Shown here: in pieces, positions 28,401 through 37,411 of the stretch
Layout of the letters: every line of letters starts with the position of its first letter
Numbering within the stretch: position 1 is the first letter of the stretch
Assembly: GCA_934168245.1 (NCBI GenBank)
Contig: CAKPMY010000002.1
Span: forward strand, 62,001-126,000
Reading direction: 5' to 3'
Length of the DNA: 64,000 bases
Source: an uncultured Bacilli bacterium
GTDB taxonomy: Bacteria > Bacillota_I > Bacilli_A > RF39 > UBA660
Notes under the pieces: generated by a model
Databases searched by the model: none
What the model was told of the DNA's origin: nothing
The model's input: only the letters and a program-made list of their open reading frames with translations
Made by a program: the position numbers and the translations under genes

Positions 28401-31400
28401 AACCAACAACCACATAAACCGTTACTTCTCCATTAGGAACTATCTCTATCTTATTTCTAATACTACTAATTGGATCCAAGTTATCCCCCACATAGTTACT
28501 AAGTTTTGTAGAAAGACTAACTGGATTACTAGTTGTATAACCCCTACCAATAAATCTACTTCTCTCAGTCTCATAACTATATTTATCAACAGGATTATCA
28601 ATAATCAATCTACTAACCATATAATTATTAATACTAGAGTCTCCTCTACTTTTTCTCTTCATTATAAGAGCATTATTCTTATTATCCCATTCACTAGAAA
28701 TAAACATATTATTAAATACCCTATGTGAAACATCATCCATATTCTCGGATAATATAACCTCAGTATAAGTAGTTAGTTCTAAATTCTTATTAACATTACT
28801 ATTATTTCTAAAAGAAATCTTTCTAATCTCAGCATTATGATATGGACTAACTACAATCTCTGTAGTAGTCGTAATTAACCCATCAGTTCTTAAATACTTA
28901 ATCCTATCAGATGCAAAAACAACTTCATAATTATCACTATTCTTATTAATTGGAGCATAAGTATTAGACCAAACATAATTAGTATCTACATCTTTTATAT
29001 ACATAAATATTCCATAGTCTTGTTCTGTAACCTTACGATATCTATTTAATTGTAAAGTTCTATATCTAGAAAAACTATTACCTCGATCATTCATAAGTAA
29101 AGCATATTTCTTATTCGATAAAACAGACACTTCTGGCATATAAGAAATATAATTAAATGTTCTAATATCATTCTCTATTCTTTCTTTTCTATAATCATAC
29201 TTTTTATACTTAGCCATCTTCATATCTATATCAGTCTTTATCTGTACTTTTTCTTTAAGTAATATATCAAAAGTTCTAACTAATACATTTTCCTGGAAAT
29301 AGTTCTTTACTGCTCCTAGTTTCAAATAATTAACTATTCCTGCTAAAATCATTCCCTGATGATGTGCAAAGTAAGCTGACACAACACCAGTATTATCATA
29401 GTCATATGATTCATATAACCCATATTTACCAAACATTTCTAAGTCTCTAAATTTCTCTATATTAGACATTACTTCTCTTGGAAATAACTCTAAAGCCATT
29501 ATTGATGCATATGGAGAAAGAACTATTCTATTATCTTTATCTTCTTTTGCTTTTAAATACGGAGTTGAAAAAGCCCTATATTTATAATTTAGTGAATTAT
29601 CTAACTCATTATAAGCAGCCTCACTAATACCCCATGGCAACTTCTTATTTATTTTTTCTATATAATCCTTCTGACAAAAATAAGCAAACTGATATGACTC
29701 ATCCATCAATGTATTAGGATAATTCTTTAAAAATAATAGCGGCATAAAATACTCAAAAGAAGTACCAGACCAAGAAATAAGTCCTTTACGTCCTTTATAT
29801 GTAGTTAAAGATTTATCAAGAGAAAACCAATGTTTAACAGGAACATCTCCCTTACAAATTGCTAAATAACTAGTAAGTCTAGCCTCACTCGCAAACTTAT
29901 TATAGTTATATATTGAAAGTCTTCCCTCACTATCATCATATCCAATACTAAATACATTCTTCTTTGTATATAACTTTGAAAAGTCAGCTTTTTTAATTAA
30001 ACTATCACATCTTTTAACTAAATCTATAAACCCATGACTATTTAAAAACTCTCTACAAACAACCAAACTAGAAACAAAATTACCTGAATCTACTAAAGAT
30101 ACAAATCTTGGGCTAAGAACTTCCATAGTCAAAATATTATACCAGTTATATAAATGTCCATTCCACTTTTCTAACTTCTCTACTGTATCTAAAATATTAG
30201 AAATTAATGTCCTAGCCTCATCTTTTGTAATAAACTCCATCTCACAAGATGAAACTATACTAACTAATGAATACCCTATCGCTGTAGGACTAGTTCTCTT
30301 ATCTAACTTTTCTTCTCTATTTTCCTGATAATTATCTGGTATTAAATAATTATATTTACTACATAAATTATCTGAAAAATACATCCAAGTATCATAAGCC
30401 AACCTAGTAAGATTCTCTTCTACCTCACCACTAATACTATTCTTAGGTTTAATATCTAAACTAACAAAGTATAAAACAAATGGTGCCGTAATAAACATAC
30501 CCGCTACTACATAAGAAATATATGACTTAAATATAACTCCTAAAATAATAAAAATAATACCAAAAATATAATTAACTATAAAACTCTTCAAATACCCAAC
30601 TAAACTCTTATTTAACTTCTTACTTGCCTCTTCTGCTGTAGTCCAATTAAGTAAATTCTTATGTGATACAAAAAGTCTATATAAAGTTCTAAAAAAAGCA
30701 TCCATATAAACCCCAGTATAAAAAGGTATATTAATAAAAGTAATATAAGCCCTATATAATAAACTACGTCCCCCTACTAATAAATTCTTATAGTACACTG
30801 TCTTATTTTTATTTTTAAATTTAACTTTACTATACAAGAAAAATATAATTGAAATAGCAATCTCTAAAACTACAAATAAAATCCAAAGTACTGACTTAGT
30901 CCCATTAAATGACATTGCCAAAAGTAATATAAGTAATAAACTAGGCATTAAAAACATTCTAAGAATATTATCTAATATTTTTAATTTTCCAAGTAAATTT
31001 ATTGGATTTTTTACTTTAAGATTTTTTTTATTTTTAACAGTATTTAAAAGCCACCCAATAATTTGTGTATCTCCTCTAGCCCATCTATGTTGTCTAGATA
31101 CATCTGTTAAAAAGTCAGATGGCGCATCATCTATCAATTCTACATCTGAAACATATCCAACTCTTAAATAATTACCTTCTAATAAGTCATGTGACAAAAT
31201 CAAATTATCTGGAAAGGTATCTCCAAGTATTTTATCAAAACACTCTAAATCATATATTCCCTTACCTATAAAATTCCCTTCTCCAAAGAAATCTTGATAT
31301 GTATTAAAAAGTGTTGCTGAATAAGTATCAAATCCACCTACTCCAGCAAATATCTGACTATATAAACTCTTATTAGTAGCCTCTATTGAAGAACTAACTC

Positions 31401-33114
31401 TTGGTTGCATAATCCCATATCCAGAAATTACCTTAGTCTTCTCTTTATTTAAAACTGGTCTATTTAAAGGATGTGCCATTGCTCCTATTAAGTTTAAAGC
31501 CGTACTTAAAACAAGTCTAGTATCAGTATCTAATGTAATAACATATTTAATACCTAACTCTTTTCCCTGTAATGTATTAATAAAGAAATTCTTTTTACTA
31601 AGATTATCATTCATCTTACCAAGTAATACTTTATTAAACTGAACTAGTGCCCCTCTTTTTCTCTCATATCCTAAGTAACACTCTTCACTCTCATTCCATA
31701 CTCTTCTTCTATAAATAAAATGAAATAATTCCTTACCATATTTTTTATTTAAAGAAGAAACTATTTTTTCTCCTGCTTCAACTAATTCTTGATCATACTC
31801 CTCGTCTTTCTTAGAAGAGGCTTTAACATCCCCTAATAAAGTAAAATATAAATTATTAGACTTATTAATTAAATAAAATGTCTCTAATACATCAAACATC
31901 TCTTTAATTTTCTCTGTACTACTAATAATAGTTGGAATTACTACCATCGTTGTAGCACTCTTATCTAATCCATTAGAAAAATTAATTTTAGGCATAACCG
32001 TAATTGGTAAAATCTTACTAAAAATAACATCTACAATTTTTATCAATACCTGACTAACTGGAATTAATAGAATTAAAAATCCTAAAGCCCTAAGTCCAAT
32101 AAAATATTTAGACAAGAAAAAACTAATAATAAAAGTTCCTAAACACATAAAAACTAAATAAAGAATTGTTCTTAGTTTATAATTTTTATTTTTAAATAAA
32201 TAAAATCCAATATGCTTCTCTTCTTTTAAACTAATACTATAAAGTTTACCAAGTAATTCTAATTCACTACATCTTTTCCCTCTAGCAAGTCTAACTATCT
32301 GTTCCCTATACATCATCTTTGTATCAACAGTCATACTCTTATATACTTTATCCATAAGTAATAGTTTTTCTGTTGCTGAAATATTTTTAAATAGTTCTTC
32401 TTCATTAAGCTCAAATAATAGTTTTAAATCTCCAAATATATTAGAAATCAAAATATTATTATCAATTCTCTCTTGAAAAAAATCATTAATAATTTCTTTT
32501 AAACTAACATTCTTTGCTTCTAATAATTCATTTATCTCTTTAAATATATAATTACTTCTATTACCAAGTTTTTTTATCTGACTATTAACTTCATAAATAT
32601 AATACTGATTCTCAGTAATATTAAACTTTTCATCTATAAAATCATTTAATGTTACTTCATTCTTATCACAACTATTAATAATTTTACTAACTTTATTTTT
32701 TATTAATAATTTATCTTTCTCATCTTCACTAAGTAAATACAACTTCTCTGTATAAATAAAGATCAAAAGATATTTAATTGCTAAAATCTCTCTATATGAA
32801 AAATCATAACTCTCATTTCTTTGATATTTTTTTAATTCGGAAACTAATGTTTTAAAAGGAATATTATAATTATTCGCAACTGCTATTTGTCTAAGACAAT
32901 AGTATAAACTTTTGGTATTTTTTATTAATTTACGTATTTCTCTTTTGTTATGAACAATATTTGTTTTATGCTCTACTAACAAATAAAAATTATCAATTAT
33001 CCATTCATTGTTAATTCCTACGTATGTTGCTTGTTTTGTTTTTTCTATTAAATAATTATAATATTTATTTATTTTTTTGAAGTTTGTAAAGAAATTAAAA
33101 TACGTATCGTTCAT
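25474..33114 (-). CDS. Cyclic beta-1,2-glucan synthase-like giant (NdvB/Cgs type)
   Basis: 2546-residue membrane protein with the order expected of cyclic beta-1,2-glucan synthases. After a helical N-terminus and a first helix pair near 320-375, a GT84-type glucosyltransferase begins (TTMVVIPTII). It has TLDTDTRL for UDP-glucose/metal and QHRWARGD as the QxxRW-like motif, followed by membrane helices. A large middle region with LSPYASIMALELFP...YDNTGVVSAYFAHHQGM resembles the transglycosylase (GH189-like) glucoamylase-type domain. The last third is GH94-like: GYRDQLQDAMN, WWHEDSKFGLRSRYKDDFLW and GGGDWNDGMNRVG. The substrate is presumably UDP-glucose and the product a cyclic or linear beta-1,2-glucan. 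Family is firm; the product in this organism is inferred. No obvious export or modification partner is adjacent. Confidence 0.88.
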   Translation of the reverse strand: MNDTYFNFFTNFKKINKYYNYLIEKTKQATYVGINNEWIIDNFYLLVEHKTNIVHNKREIRKLIKNTKSLYYCLRQIAVANNYNIPFKTLVSELKKYQRNESYDFSYREILAIKYLLIFIYTEKLYLLSEDEKDKLLIKNKVSKIINSCDKNEVTLNDFIDEKFNITENQYYIYEVNSQIKKLGNRSNYIFKEINELLEAKNVSLKEIINDFFQERIDNNILISNIFGDLKLLFELNEEELFKNISATEKLLLMDKVYKSMTVDTKMMYREQIVRLARGKRCSELELLGKLYSISLKEEKHIGFYLFKNKNYKLRTILYLVFMCLGTFIISFFLSKYFIGLRALGFLILLIPVSQVLIKIVDVIFSKILPITVMPKINFSNGLDKSATTMVVIPTIISSTEKIKEMFDVLETFYLINKSNNLYFTLLGDVKASSKKDEEYDQELVEAGEKIVSSLNKKYGKELFHFIYRRRVWNESEECYLGYERKRGALVQFNKVLLGKMNDNLSKKNFFINTLQGKELGIKYVITLDTDTRLVLSTALNLIGAMAHPLNRPVLNKEKTKVISGYGIMQPRVSSSIEATNKSLYSQIFAGVGGFDTYSATLFNTYQDFFGEGNFIGKGIYDLECFDKILGDTFPDNLILSHDLLEGNYLRVGYVSDVELIDDAPSDFLTDVSRQHRWARGDTQIIGWLLNTVKNKKNLKVKNPINLLGKLKILDNILRMFLMPSLLLILLLAMSFNGTKSVLWILFVVLEIAISIIFFLYSKVKFKNKNKTVYYKNLLVGGRSLLYRAYITFINIPFYTGVYMDAFFRTLYRLFVSHKNLLNWTTAEEASKKLNKSLVGYLKSFIVNYIFGIIFIILGVIFKSYISYVVAGMFITAPFVLYFVSLDIKPKNSISGEVEENLTRLAYDTWMYFSDNLCSKYNYLIPDNYQENREEKLDKRTSPTAIGYSLVSIVSSCEMEFITKDEARTLISNILDTVEKLEKWNGHLYNWYNILTMEVLSPRFVSLVDSGNFVSSLVVCREFLNSHGFIDLVKRCDSLIKKADFSKLYTKKNVFSIGYDDSEGRLSIYNYNKFASEARLTSYLAICKGDVPVKHWFSLDKSLTTYKGRKGLISWSGTSFEYFMPLLFLKNYPNTLMDESYQFAYFCQKDYIEKINKKLPWGISEAAYNELDNSLNYKYRAFSTPYLKAKEDKDNRIVLSPYASIMALELFPREVMSNIEKFRDLEMFGKYGLYESYDYDNTGVVSAYFAHHQGMILAGIVNYLKLGAVKNYFQENVLVRTFDILLKEKVQIKTDIDMKMAKYKKYDYRKERIENDIRTFNYISYMPEVSVLSNKKYALLMNDRGNSFSRYRTLQLNRYRKVTEQDYGIFMYIKDVDTNYVWSNTYAPINKNSDNYEVVFASDRIKYLRTDGLITTTTEIVVSPYHNAEIRKISFRNNSNVNKNLELTTYTEVILSENMDDVSHRVFNNMFISSEWDNKNNALIMKRKSRGDSSINNYMVSRLIIDNPVDKYSYETERSRFIGRGYTTSNPVSLSTKLSNYVGDNLDPISSIRNKIEIVPNGEVTVYVVVGFGRSTEQIDEIINAYNNKRDINKIFRVASLASVVNNKSMDLMGDELRLYNIMLNYLYQTTKISVNEERMDLLRRNSLSQTGLWKFGISGDRPIILVDINDISDLSFVFSILKAFEYYKNNSIFVDIVIINNEDEYRDVINKEIDDEIYRIYSVNSFYHTPGIIKVIDGSGLSREEMNLFGVVPRLRFIVRDHISLSVAVSELQKNNKISNYEEKKYEENVAIKKRGEYEFDNGFGGFINNGEEYVIYNNKTPVPWSNVIANSEFGTVITNNGAGFTYFENSSEFKITSWTNDLVVNDRSEGFKFNDKLFVSDKCTHGMGYSILESESLELRKEITEFVSINEPVKLYLVKLSNKTNKKQDVDTCFWINPTFGNFEEKTARHILSEYMEEDNLLKLRNAYSINYSDVCVYMSCNEKISSWCSDRILVKSINSKISLKAKEEKTIVFMLVADRSECIGEGLVRKYSDLNFVDMAFDKVKKYWNETLGTIKVQSPDKSFDYMINNWYLYQTISSRIMARAGFYQVSGAFGYRDQLQDAMNIVLVKPEFTREQIICNAAHQFREGDVLHWWHEDSKFGLRSRYKDDFLWLVYAVINYIEVTGDKDILGEKVPYVTGSLLSVYEYEKTMNFSYSSSSDTILNHCLKSLKLSMSNLGSHKLPLMGGGDWNDGMNRVGIKGKGESVWLGFFLYNIIDKFVALVEENNVALDVSSYVKFNDELKSNLNKYGWDKDYYLRAYFDNGDKLGSKDNSECKIDLISQSFSVISGVADEERSLKVIEEVEEKLVDRDNDIIKLLNPAFSKSLNNPGYIMNYPKGIRENGGQYTHAVSWYIMALIKMGYTDKAYKYYQMINPINRTLNNSAVMKYGAEPYVIAADISSNENFAGKAGWTWYTGSSGWFYNVGIRDILGMKKKSNTLRVEPSIPDCWTTFKITYKFKETIYEIEVHKDKKRKTMVDGRVQKSDVVELINDKKTHHVVAYR

Positions 33115-33187
33115 GACATCAACTCTCCTATTTAAATTATATCATAAATGATTGTAAATAGAATATCAAAATAAGTCGAAAAAGTCG

Positions 33188-33215
33188 TAAAAAAAAACCT
33201 TGTCTAAACAAGGTT
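33188..33215 (-). terminator. Terminator of the tRNA cluster
   Basis: Minus-strand AACCTTGT-TTAG-ACAAGGTT, 8 bp, then a run of T. Confidence 0.9.
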
Positions 33216-33225
33216 ACTTTTCTTA

Positions 33226-33316
33226 TGGCGGAGTAGGAGAGATTTGAACTCTCGCGCCAGTTGCCCGACCTACACCCTTAGCAGGGGCGCCTCTTCAGCC
33301 TCTTGAGTACTACTCC
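33226..33316 (-). tRNA. tRNA-Ser (GCT)
   Basis: 91 nt with encoded CCA. GGAGTAG acceptor, long variable arm typical of Ser, anticodon loop CTGCTAA with GCT, T-loop GAGTTCAAATCTC. Last gene of a four-tRNA transcript. Confidence 0.95.
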
Positions 33317-33437
33317 ATTTCCTCTTGTGCGTCCGCATATATAATATTACACGAATTACCCTTACTTGTCAATAACAAAATAAAAGACCTTCGAAAAGGT
33401 CAAATAAAAATCCAACATGCTGGAATTATATTCAATA

Positions 33438-33514
33438 TGGTGACGAGTACGGAATTCGAATCCGTGAATGCTGCCGTGAAAGGGCAGTGTGTTAAGCCAC
33501 TTCACCAACTCGCC
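33438..33514 (-). tRNA. tRNA-Glu (TTC)
   Basis: 77 nt with encoded CCA. Anticodon stem CTGCC/GGCAG with loop CTTTCAC gives TTC. The T-arm reads ACGGATTCGAATTCCGT. Confidence 0.95.
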
Positions 33515-33517
33515 ATA

Positions 33518-33594
33518 TGGCGCCCCAACTAGGACTTGAACCTAGGACCCCTTGATTAACAGTCAAGTGCTCTAACCGACTGAGCTATTGAGGC
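33518..33594 (-). tRNA. tRNA-Asn (GTT)
   Basis: 77 nt with encoded CCA. Anticodon stem CTTGA/TCAAG with loop CTGTTAA gives GTT. Only three bases separate it from tRNA-Glu. Confidence 0.96.
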
Positions 33595-33601
33595 AAATTA
33601 A

Positions 33602-33678
<77 letters not shown>

Positions 33679-33698
33679 ATTAATTAACTGACTTCTTA

Positions 33699-33727
33699 AG
33701 TTTACAATACTTTTTTAAATTTTGCAA
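33699..33727 (-). promoter_or_regulatory. Promoter of the Ile-Asn-Glu-Ser tRNA cluster
   Basis: Minus-strand TTGCAA (33722-33727), 17-bp spacer, TAAACT (33699-33704), just upstream of tRNA-Ile. Confidence 0.75.
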
Positions 33728-33783
33728 GAGAAAATTCACATTTTTAAATATATTTCTCAACTGCAATAATAGAATACTATAGA

Positions 33784-33826
33784 AAAAGTAAGAAAGTCAA
33801 GTATTTTTTACTCTTTTCTTACTTTT
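33784..33826 (-). terminator. Terminator of the P-type ATPase gene
   Basis: Minus-strand AAAAGTAAGAAA pairs with TTTCTTACTTTT (12 bp) and is followed by TC; the 5' arm includes the last codons of the gene. Confidence 0.7.
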
Positions 33827-36126
33827 AATTCTAAATAATTAATTGTTTTCTCAAACGTATAATACATAAAGTGTGCAAATGCAATACATATCGCAATAAT
33901 TACAACCATTCTAAAGTTCAATGTTGAGAATGAGAATAATGTTCTAAATCCAAAGAAACCAGTAATATATAATGATACCATGGCTACAAATAAACAAGAT
34001 CTTAAAGGATTAAATGGTAAACAAGTCTTAAATAATAACATAAAAGCAACATACCCTGTAACAACAGCCGATAAGGTGGAAGTTTGTTCGTACGTAAAAT
34101 TAAATATTCTACTAGCAATAAATACTACTAAAATATTTAAAATTATTGTAAATGCCGGTGGTACTGCTCTTTTCAAAACTCGCTTCAAGAAATGTTTTTG
34201 TACTAAATCATAATTATCTTGTAATGCCAAAATAAATGATGGTATTCCGACTGTTACCGTACTAGCAAGTGATAATTGAATTGGTATAAATGGATATGGC
34301 ATATCAATAAAGATAAAGATAATTGCAAGTAAGGTAGCATATATTGTCTTAACTAAAAATAATGATGAACTCTTCTCTATATTATTAATAGTTCTTCTAC
34401 CCTCTGCCACTACATAAGGCATAGATGAAAAGTTTGAATCCAATAAAACTAGTTGACTAACATTTTTAGTCGCATCAGATCCAGATGCCATTGCTACTGA
34501 ACAGTCTGCTTTCTTTAAAGCCAAGACATCATTAACACCATCCCCTGTCATCGCAACCGTATGACCTAAATGTTGTAGTGCCAAGACAATAGTTTTTTTC
34601 TGTTCTGGAGTAACTCTACCAAAAATATCATACTTCTCTACAGCATTTAATATATCTTCATCACTCTTTAAAGTAGTTGCATCAACTAATTTAGCCTCTT
34701 CTGAAAAACCAGCCCTACAAGCAATACCATAAACCGTATTAGGATTGTCCCCTGAAATAATTTTCAAAGTAACACCTTGCTCTTTAAAATATTGTAACGT
34801 CTCATTAGCATCACTTCTAATTTTATCTTGTAATAAAAGTAAAGCAATCGGTTTAACATCTTCTAAATCTTTAGTCTTAGCCTCTCCTAACAAAATAACT
34901 CTATATTCATTAGTATATTCCTCTACCTTCTTCATAATAGAATCATTTTTCTTTAAAATAAACTCCGCTGCTCCTACAACATAAACCTTATCTTTCAAGA
35001 CTATCCCTGAATACTTCTTTGCTGAAGAAAAAGGCAAAGTCTTAACAACTTCAAAATTATCTCTTTTCCCATACTTATCTAATAAAGCAATCGCAGTCGG
35101 ATTATTCTCACCTAAACTATTATTAATATTGCCAATAATCTCTCCAATATCATCATCAGTAAATAAAACTTCAGCCGCCACTTCCATCTTACCTTCTGTA
35201 ATTGTTCCTGTCTTATCTAAACATAAAGTATCAACCCTAGCCAAAGTCTCTATACAATATAAATCTTGTACCAATACTTTTCGCTGTGAAAGTCTAATTA
35301 CACTAACCGCTAAAACTGTACTAGTAAGTAAAACTAATCCTTCTGGAATCATTCCAATTAAAGCCGCAACCGTTGAAACAACAGCCTGTGAAACAGTATT
35401 TCCCTCTATATACATCTGTCTACTAAATAAAAGTACTCCAACTGGTACAATTAAAAATGAAATTGTCGAAATAATCTTATTTAAACTTCGCATAATCTCT
35501 GAAGAAACTGCTTTTATATACTTAGTATCACTAGAAATCTTAGCCGTATAATTATCATATCCAATATGTTCAACCTGACAAACGGCTTTCCCAGATACTA
35601 TAAAACTTCCTGATAATAACATATCTCCTTTTTTCTTAAATATAGTATCAGCCTCTCCCGTAATAAATGACTCATCAACTTCAACCTCTCCATCCCTAAT
35701 TACAGAATCAACTACTATCTGATTACCTATCTCTACTTTTATAATATCATCTAAAACAACTTCATTAATACCTATTTCTTTTTCTATTGAATCTCTAACA
35801 ACATGTATTTTAGAAGCCGCTACTACCTTTAACTTATCCAAAGTCCTCTTACTTCTAAGTTCCTGAATAATACTAATCAATGTATTAATAGTAATTATTA
35901 TGATAAATGTCAAATTCTTAAATGATCCAACACATATAACCGCAACAGCCAATATTATATTGATTATATTGAATAAAGTTATAACATTTTCTCTAACTAT
36001 TTCAGAAACTATCTTAGTACCCACTTCAGTATCTATATTTACTAACTTGTCTTCTACTCTTTTATTGACTTCATAATTAGTTAAGCCAACTTTTATATCT
36101 GGATTATATCTTTCAACTTTCTTCAT
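33808..36126 (-). CDS. Cation-transporting P-type ATPase (P2-like, Ca2+/Mn2+ type)
   Basis: 772 residues. The actuator motif is ESFITGEAD at 152-160, the phosphorylation site DKTGT has Asp304, and the hinge is TGDGVNDVLALKKADCSVAM. The M4 motif is PEGL (261-264), as in P2-type pumps rather than the CPC of heavy-metal P1B pumps, and no N-terminal metal-binding domain is present. Length and sequence style resemble the ~775-residue CtpE/YoaB/pneumococcal MgtA group, which exports Ca2+ or Mn2+. I found no yybP-ykoY riboswitch upstream. Ten helices are expected. The ion is inferred from the family. Confidence 0.87.
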   Translation of the reverse strand: MKKVERYNPDIKVGLTNYEVNKRVEDKLVNIDTEVGTKIVSEIVRENVITLFNIINIILAVAVICVGSFKNLTFIIIITINTLISIIQELRSKRTLDKLKVVAASKIHVVRDSIEKEIGINEVVLDDIIKVEIGNQIVVDSVIRDGEVEVDESFITGEADTIFKKKGDMLLSGSFIVSGKAVCQVEHIGYDNYTAKISSDTKYIKAVSSEIMRSLNKIISTISFLIVPVGVLLFSRQMYIEGNTVSQAVVSTVAALIGMIPEGLVLLTSTVLAVSVIRLSQRKVLVQDLYCIETLARVDTLCLDKTGTITEGKMEVAAEVLFTDDDIGEIIGNINNSLGENNPTAIALLDKYGKRDNFEVVKTLPFSSAKKYSGIVLKDKVYVVGAAEFILKKNDSIMKKVEEYTNEYRVILLGEAKTKDLEDVKPIALLLLQDKIRSDANETLQYFKEQGVTLKIISGDNPNTVYGIACRAGFSEEAKLVDATTLKSDEDILNAVEKYDIFGRVTPEQKKTIVLALQHLGHTVAMTGDGVNDVLALKKADCSVAMASGSDATKNVSQLVLLDSNFSSMPYVVAEGRRTINNIEKSSSLFLVKTIYATLLAIIFIFIDMPYPFIPIQLSLASTVTVGIPSFILALQDNYDLVQKHFLKRVLKRAVPPAFTIILNILVVFIASRIFNFTYEQTSTLSAVVTGYVAFMLLFKTCLPFNPLRSCLFVAMVSLYITGFFGFRTLFSFSTLNFRMVVIIAICIAFAHFMYYTFEKTINYLELKVRKE

Positions 36127-36232
36127 TTTTGCCTCACCTACATTACTTAAAATATATCATAAATATAACGATTAGTCTATCAACACAACTTAACAAAATG
36201 TCAACTATTTAAAACTTTTCTTAAAAAAAGAC

Positions 36233-36261
36233 TTGTCAACTGTCAATTTTTAGTATAAAAT
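36233..36261 (+). promoter_or_regulatory. Promoter of tRNA-Lys
   Basis: TTGTCA (36233-36238), 17-bp spacer, TAAAAT (36256-36261), about 20 bp before the tRNA. Confidence 0.65.
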
Positions 36262-36264
36262 AAA

Positions 36265-36375
36265 TTATGCAATCAGGAAATGGGCTGTTAGCTCAGTTGG
36301 TAGAGCAACTGACTCTTAATCAGTGGGTCTAGGGTTCGAATCCCTAACAGCCCACCATTTATATTGATTGCATAA
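36265..36375 (+). repeat. 11-bp inverted repeat clasping tRNA-Lys
   Basis: TTATGCAATCA (36265-36275) and its exact reverse complement TGATTGCATAA (36365-36375) flank the tRNA by 6-7 bases on each side. The precursor transcript can therefore close into an extra 11-bp helix beneath the acceptor stem. Confidence 0.85.
36282..36357 (+). tRNA. tRNA-Lys (CTT)
   Basis: 76 nt with encoded CCA. Anticodon stem ACTGA/TCAGT with loop CTCTTAA gives CTT. T-arm AGGGTTCGAATCCCT. Single-gene transcript with its own promoter and terminator, on the strand opposite to the other tRNAs. Confidence 0.96.
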
Positions 36376-36376
36376 G

Positions 36377-36406
36377 TCTAACAAATACATTTTGTTAGAT
36401 TTTTTT
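36377..36406 (+). terminator. Terminator of tRNA-Lys
   Basis: TCTAACAAA-TACAT-TTTGTTAGA, 9 bp, followed by seven T. Confidence 0.9.
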
Positions 36407-36514
36407 GTTTATATATAAGGGCTTCTCTCATTACATCATTCAAAAATCAAAGACTAAAACAATAAGTATTATCATATCGCCCAGTAACAATACTAAACAC
36501 TAAAACCTTTCAAA

Positions 36515-36548
36515 ACAAAAAAACGGCACCTTTTCGGCACCTTTTTTA
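36515..36548 (-). terminator. Direction-specific terminator of the lipoprotein gene
   Basis: Minus-strand RNA AAAAAGGTGCC-GAAAA-GGTGCCG then TTTTTTT. The stem uses two G-U wobbles (GGUGCC with GGUGCC), so the plus-strand RNA would have A-C mismatches and should not terminate. Confidence 0.75.
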
Positions 36549-37283
36549 TCCTTCAATACACGTATAACCATTATTTCTCATATTATTTAAAAAATCATTA
36601 TACTCAGTATGTGAAGTTATCATTTCTAGTAATTTTTCATTTTCTTTAACATTATAATTTGCTGTAAAATATGTAATATTATTTTTTATTTCTACCCCTC
36701 CACTAATTCCTTTTGTATTAGAATTTTCTATAGCCTCTTTATTAGAAATTGTCCAATCATCATCCTCCGCTTTATAATTATTTTTAAATTTCTTTTCAAT
36801 ATATAATGTATGATATACTATTGAACCATTTTCAAATGTCGTAGTACTCCTAATAAAGCCATCATATTTATTACTAGTTTCCGTCATTGAACAAACAACT
36901 ATTTTTTTATTATTTGTATTTTCTTGTTGCTGATTGCCATTATCTTCATTTTGTCCACTTTGATTATTATTTTGGCCTTGGTTGTTATTTTGACCTTGAT
37001 TACTATCTTGATTTTGATTATTATTTTGGCTCTGATTGTTTTCTATTTGGCTATTATTTTGTTCTGTACTAACCTCTTGAGGCTTATTTTCATTTTGATC
37101 AGTTTCATCTTGTACTTTTTCATCATCATTTTTCTGTGCTGCATTACCAGTACTATCAGTTATTTCTTGTACCTCATCACTATTTTTTTTATTGGCTACA
37201 TCATTATTAGTACTCTTCTTACCACATCCATAAACACATAATAAAATCATAAAAATAATTACTAAAAACCTTATTTTCTTCAT
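36546..37283 (-). CDS. Lipoprotein with Asn/Gln-rich linker, DUF1307/YehR-like
   Basis: 245 residues. MKKIRFLVIIFMILLCVYGCGKK is a lipoprotein signal with Cys near residue 20. Residues ~25-125 form a low-complexity linker, first charged and then built from NNQNQ/NQGQNN repeats. The C-terminal ~115 residues fold as a small domain (KKIVVCSMTETSNKYDGFI ... ITYFTANYNVKENEKLLEMITSHTEYNDFLNNMRNNGYTC) like DUF1307 lipoproteins such as YehR, whose role is unknown. The repeat block is a likely site of slippage. Confidence 0.65.
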   Translation of the reverse strand: MKKIRFLVIIFMILLCVYGCGKKSTNNDVANKKNSDEVQEITDSTGNAAQKNDDEKVQDETDQNENKPQEVSTEQNNSQIENNQSQNNNQNQDSNQGQNNNQGQNNNQSGQNEDNGNQQQENTNNKKIVVCSMTETSNKYDGFIRSTTTFENGSIVYHTLYIEKKFKNNYKAEDDDWTISNKEAIENSNTKGISGGVEIKNNITYFTANYNVKENEKLLEMITSHTEYNDFLNNMRNNGYTCIEG

Positions 37284-37411
37284 ACTTCAACAACTCCTAA
37301 CATTATTATATCACATCTAAAAAGATTATATAATAACAATCATACCACCCAAAAATTATTCAAGTCCTTTTTTGCTACCTTTTGCATACACTTAAAAAGA
37401 AAGGAGAATTT

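Noticed and set aside
36127..36232. Mn2+ (yybP-ykoY) riboswitch ahead of the P-type ATPase
   Set aside because: The spacer is too short and lacks the conserved core; nothing matching was found.
36800..37100. Hydrophobic and Tyr-rich plus-strand frames opposite the lipoprotein
   Set aside because: They are antisense shadows of the Asn/Gln repeat region with no ribosome site.
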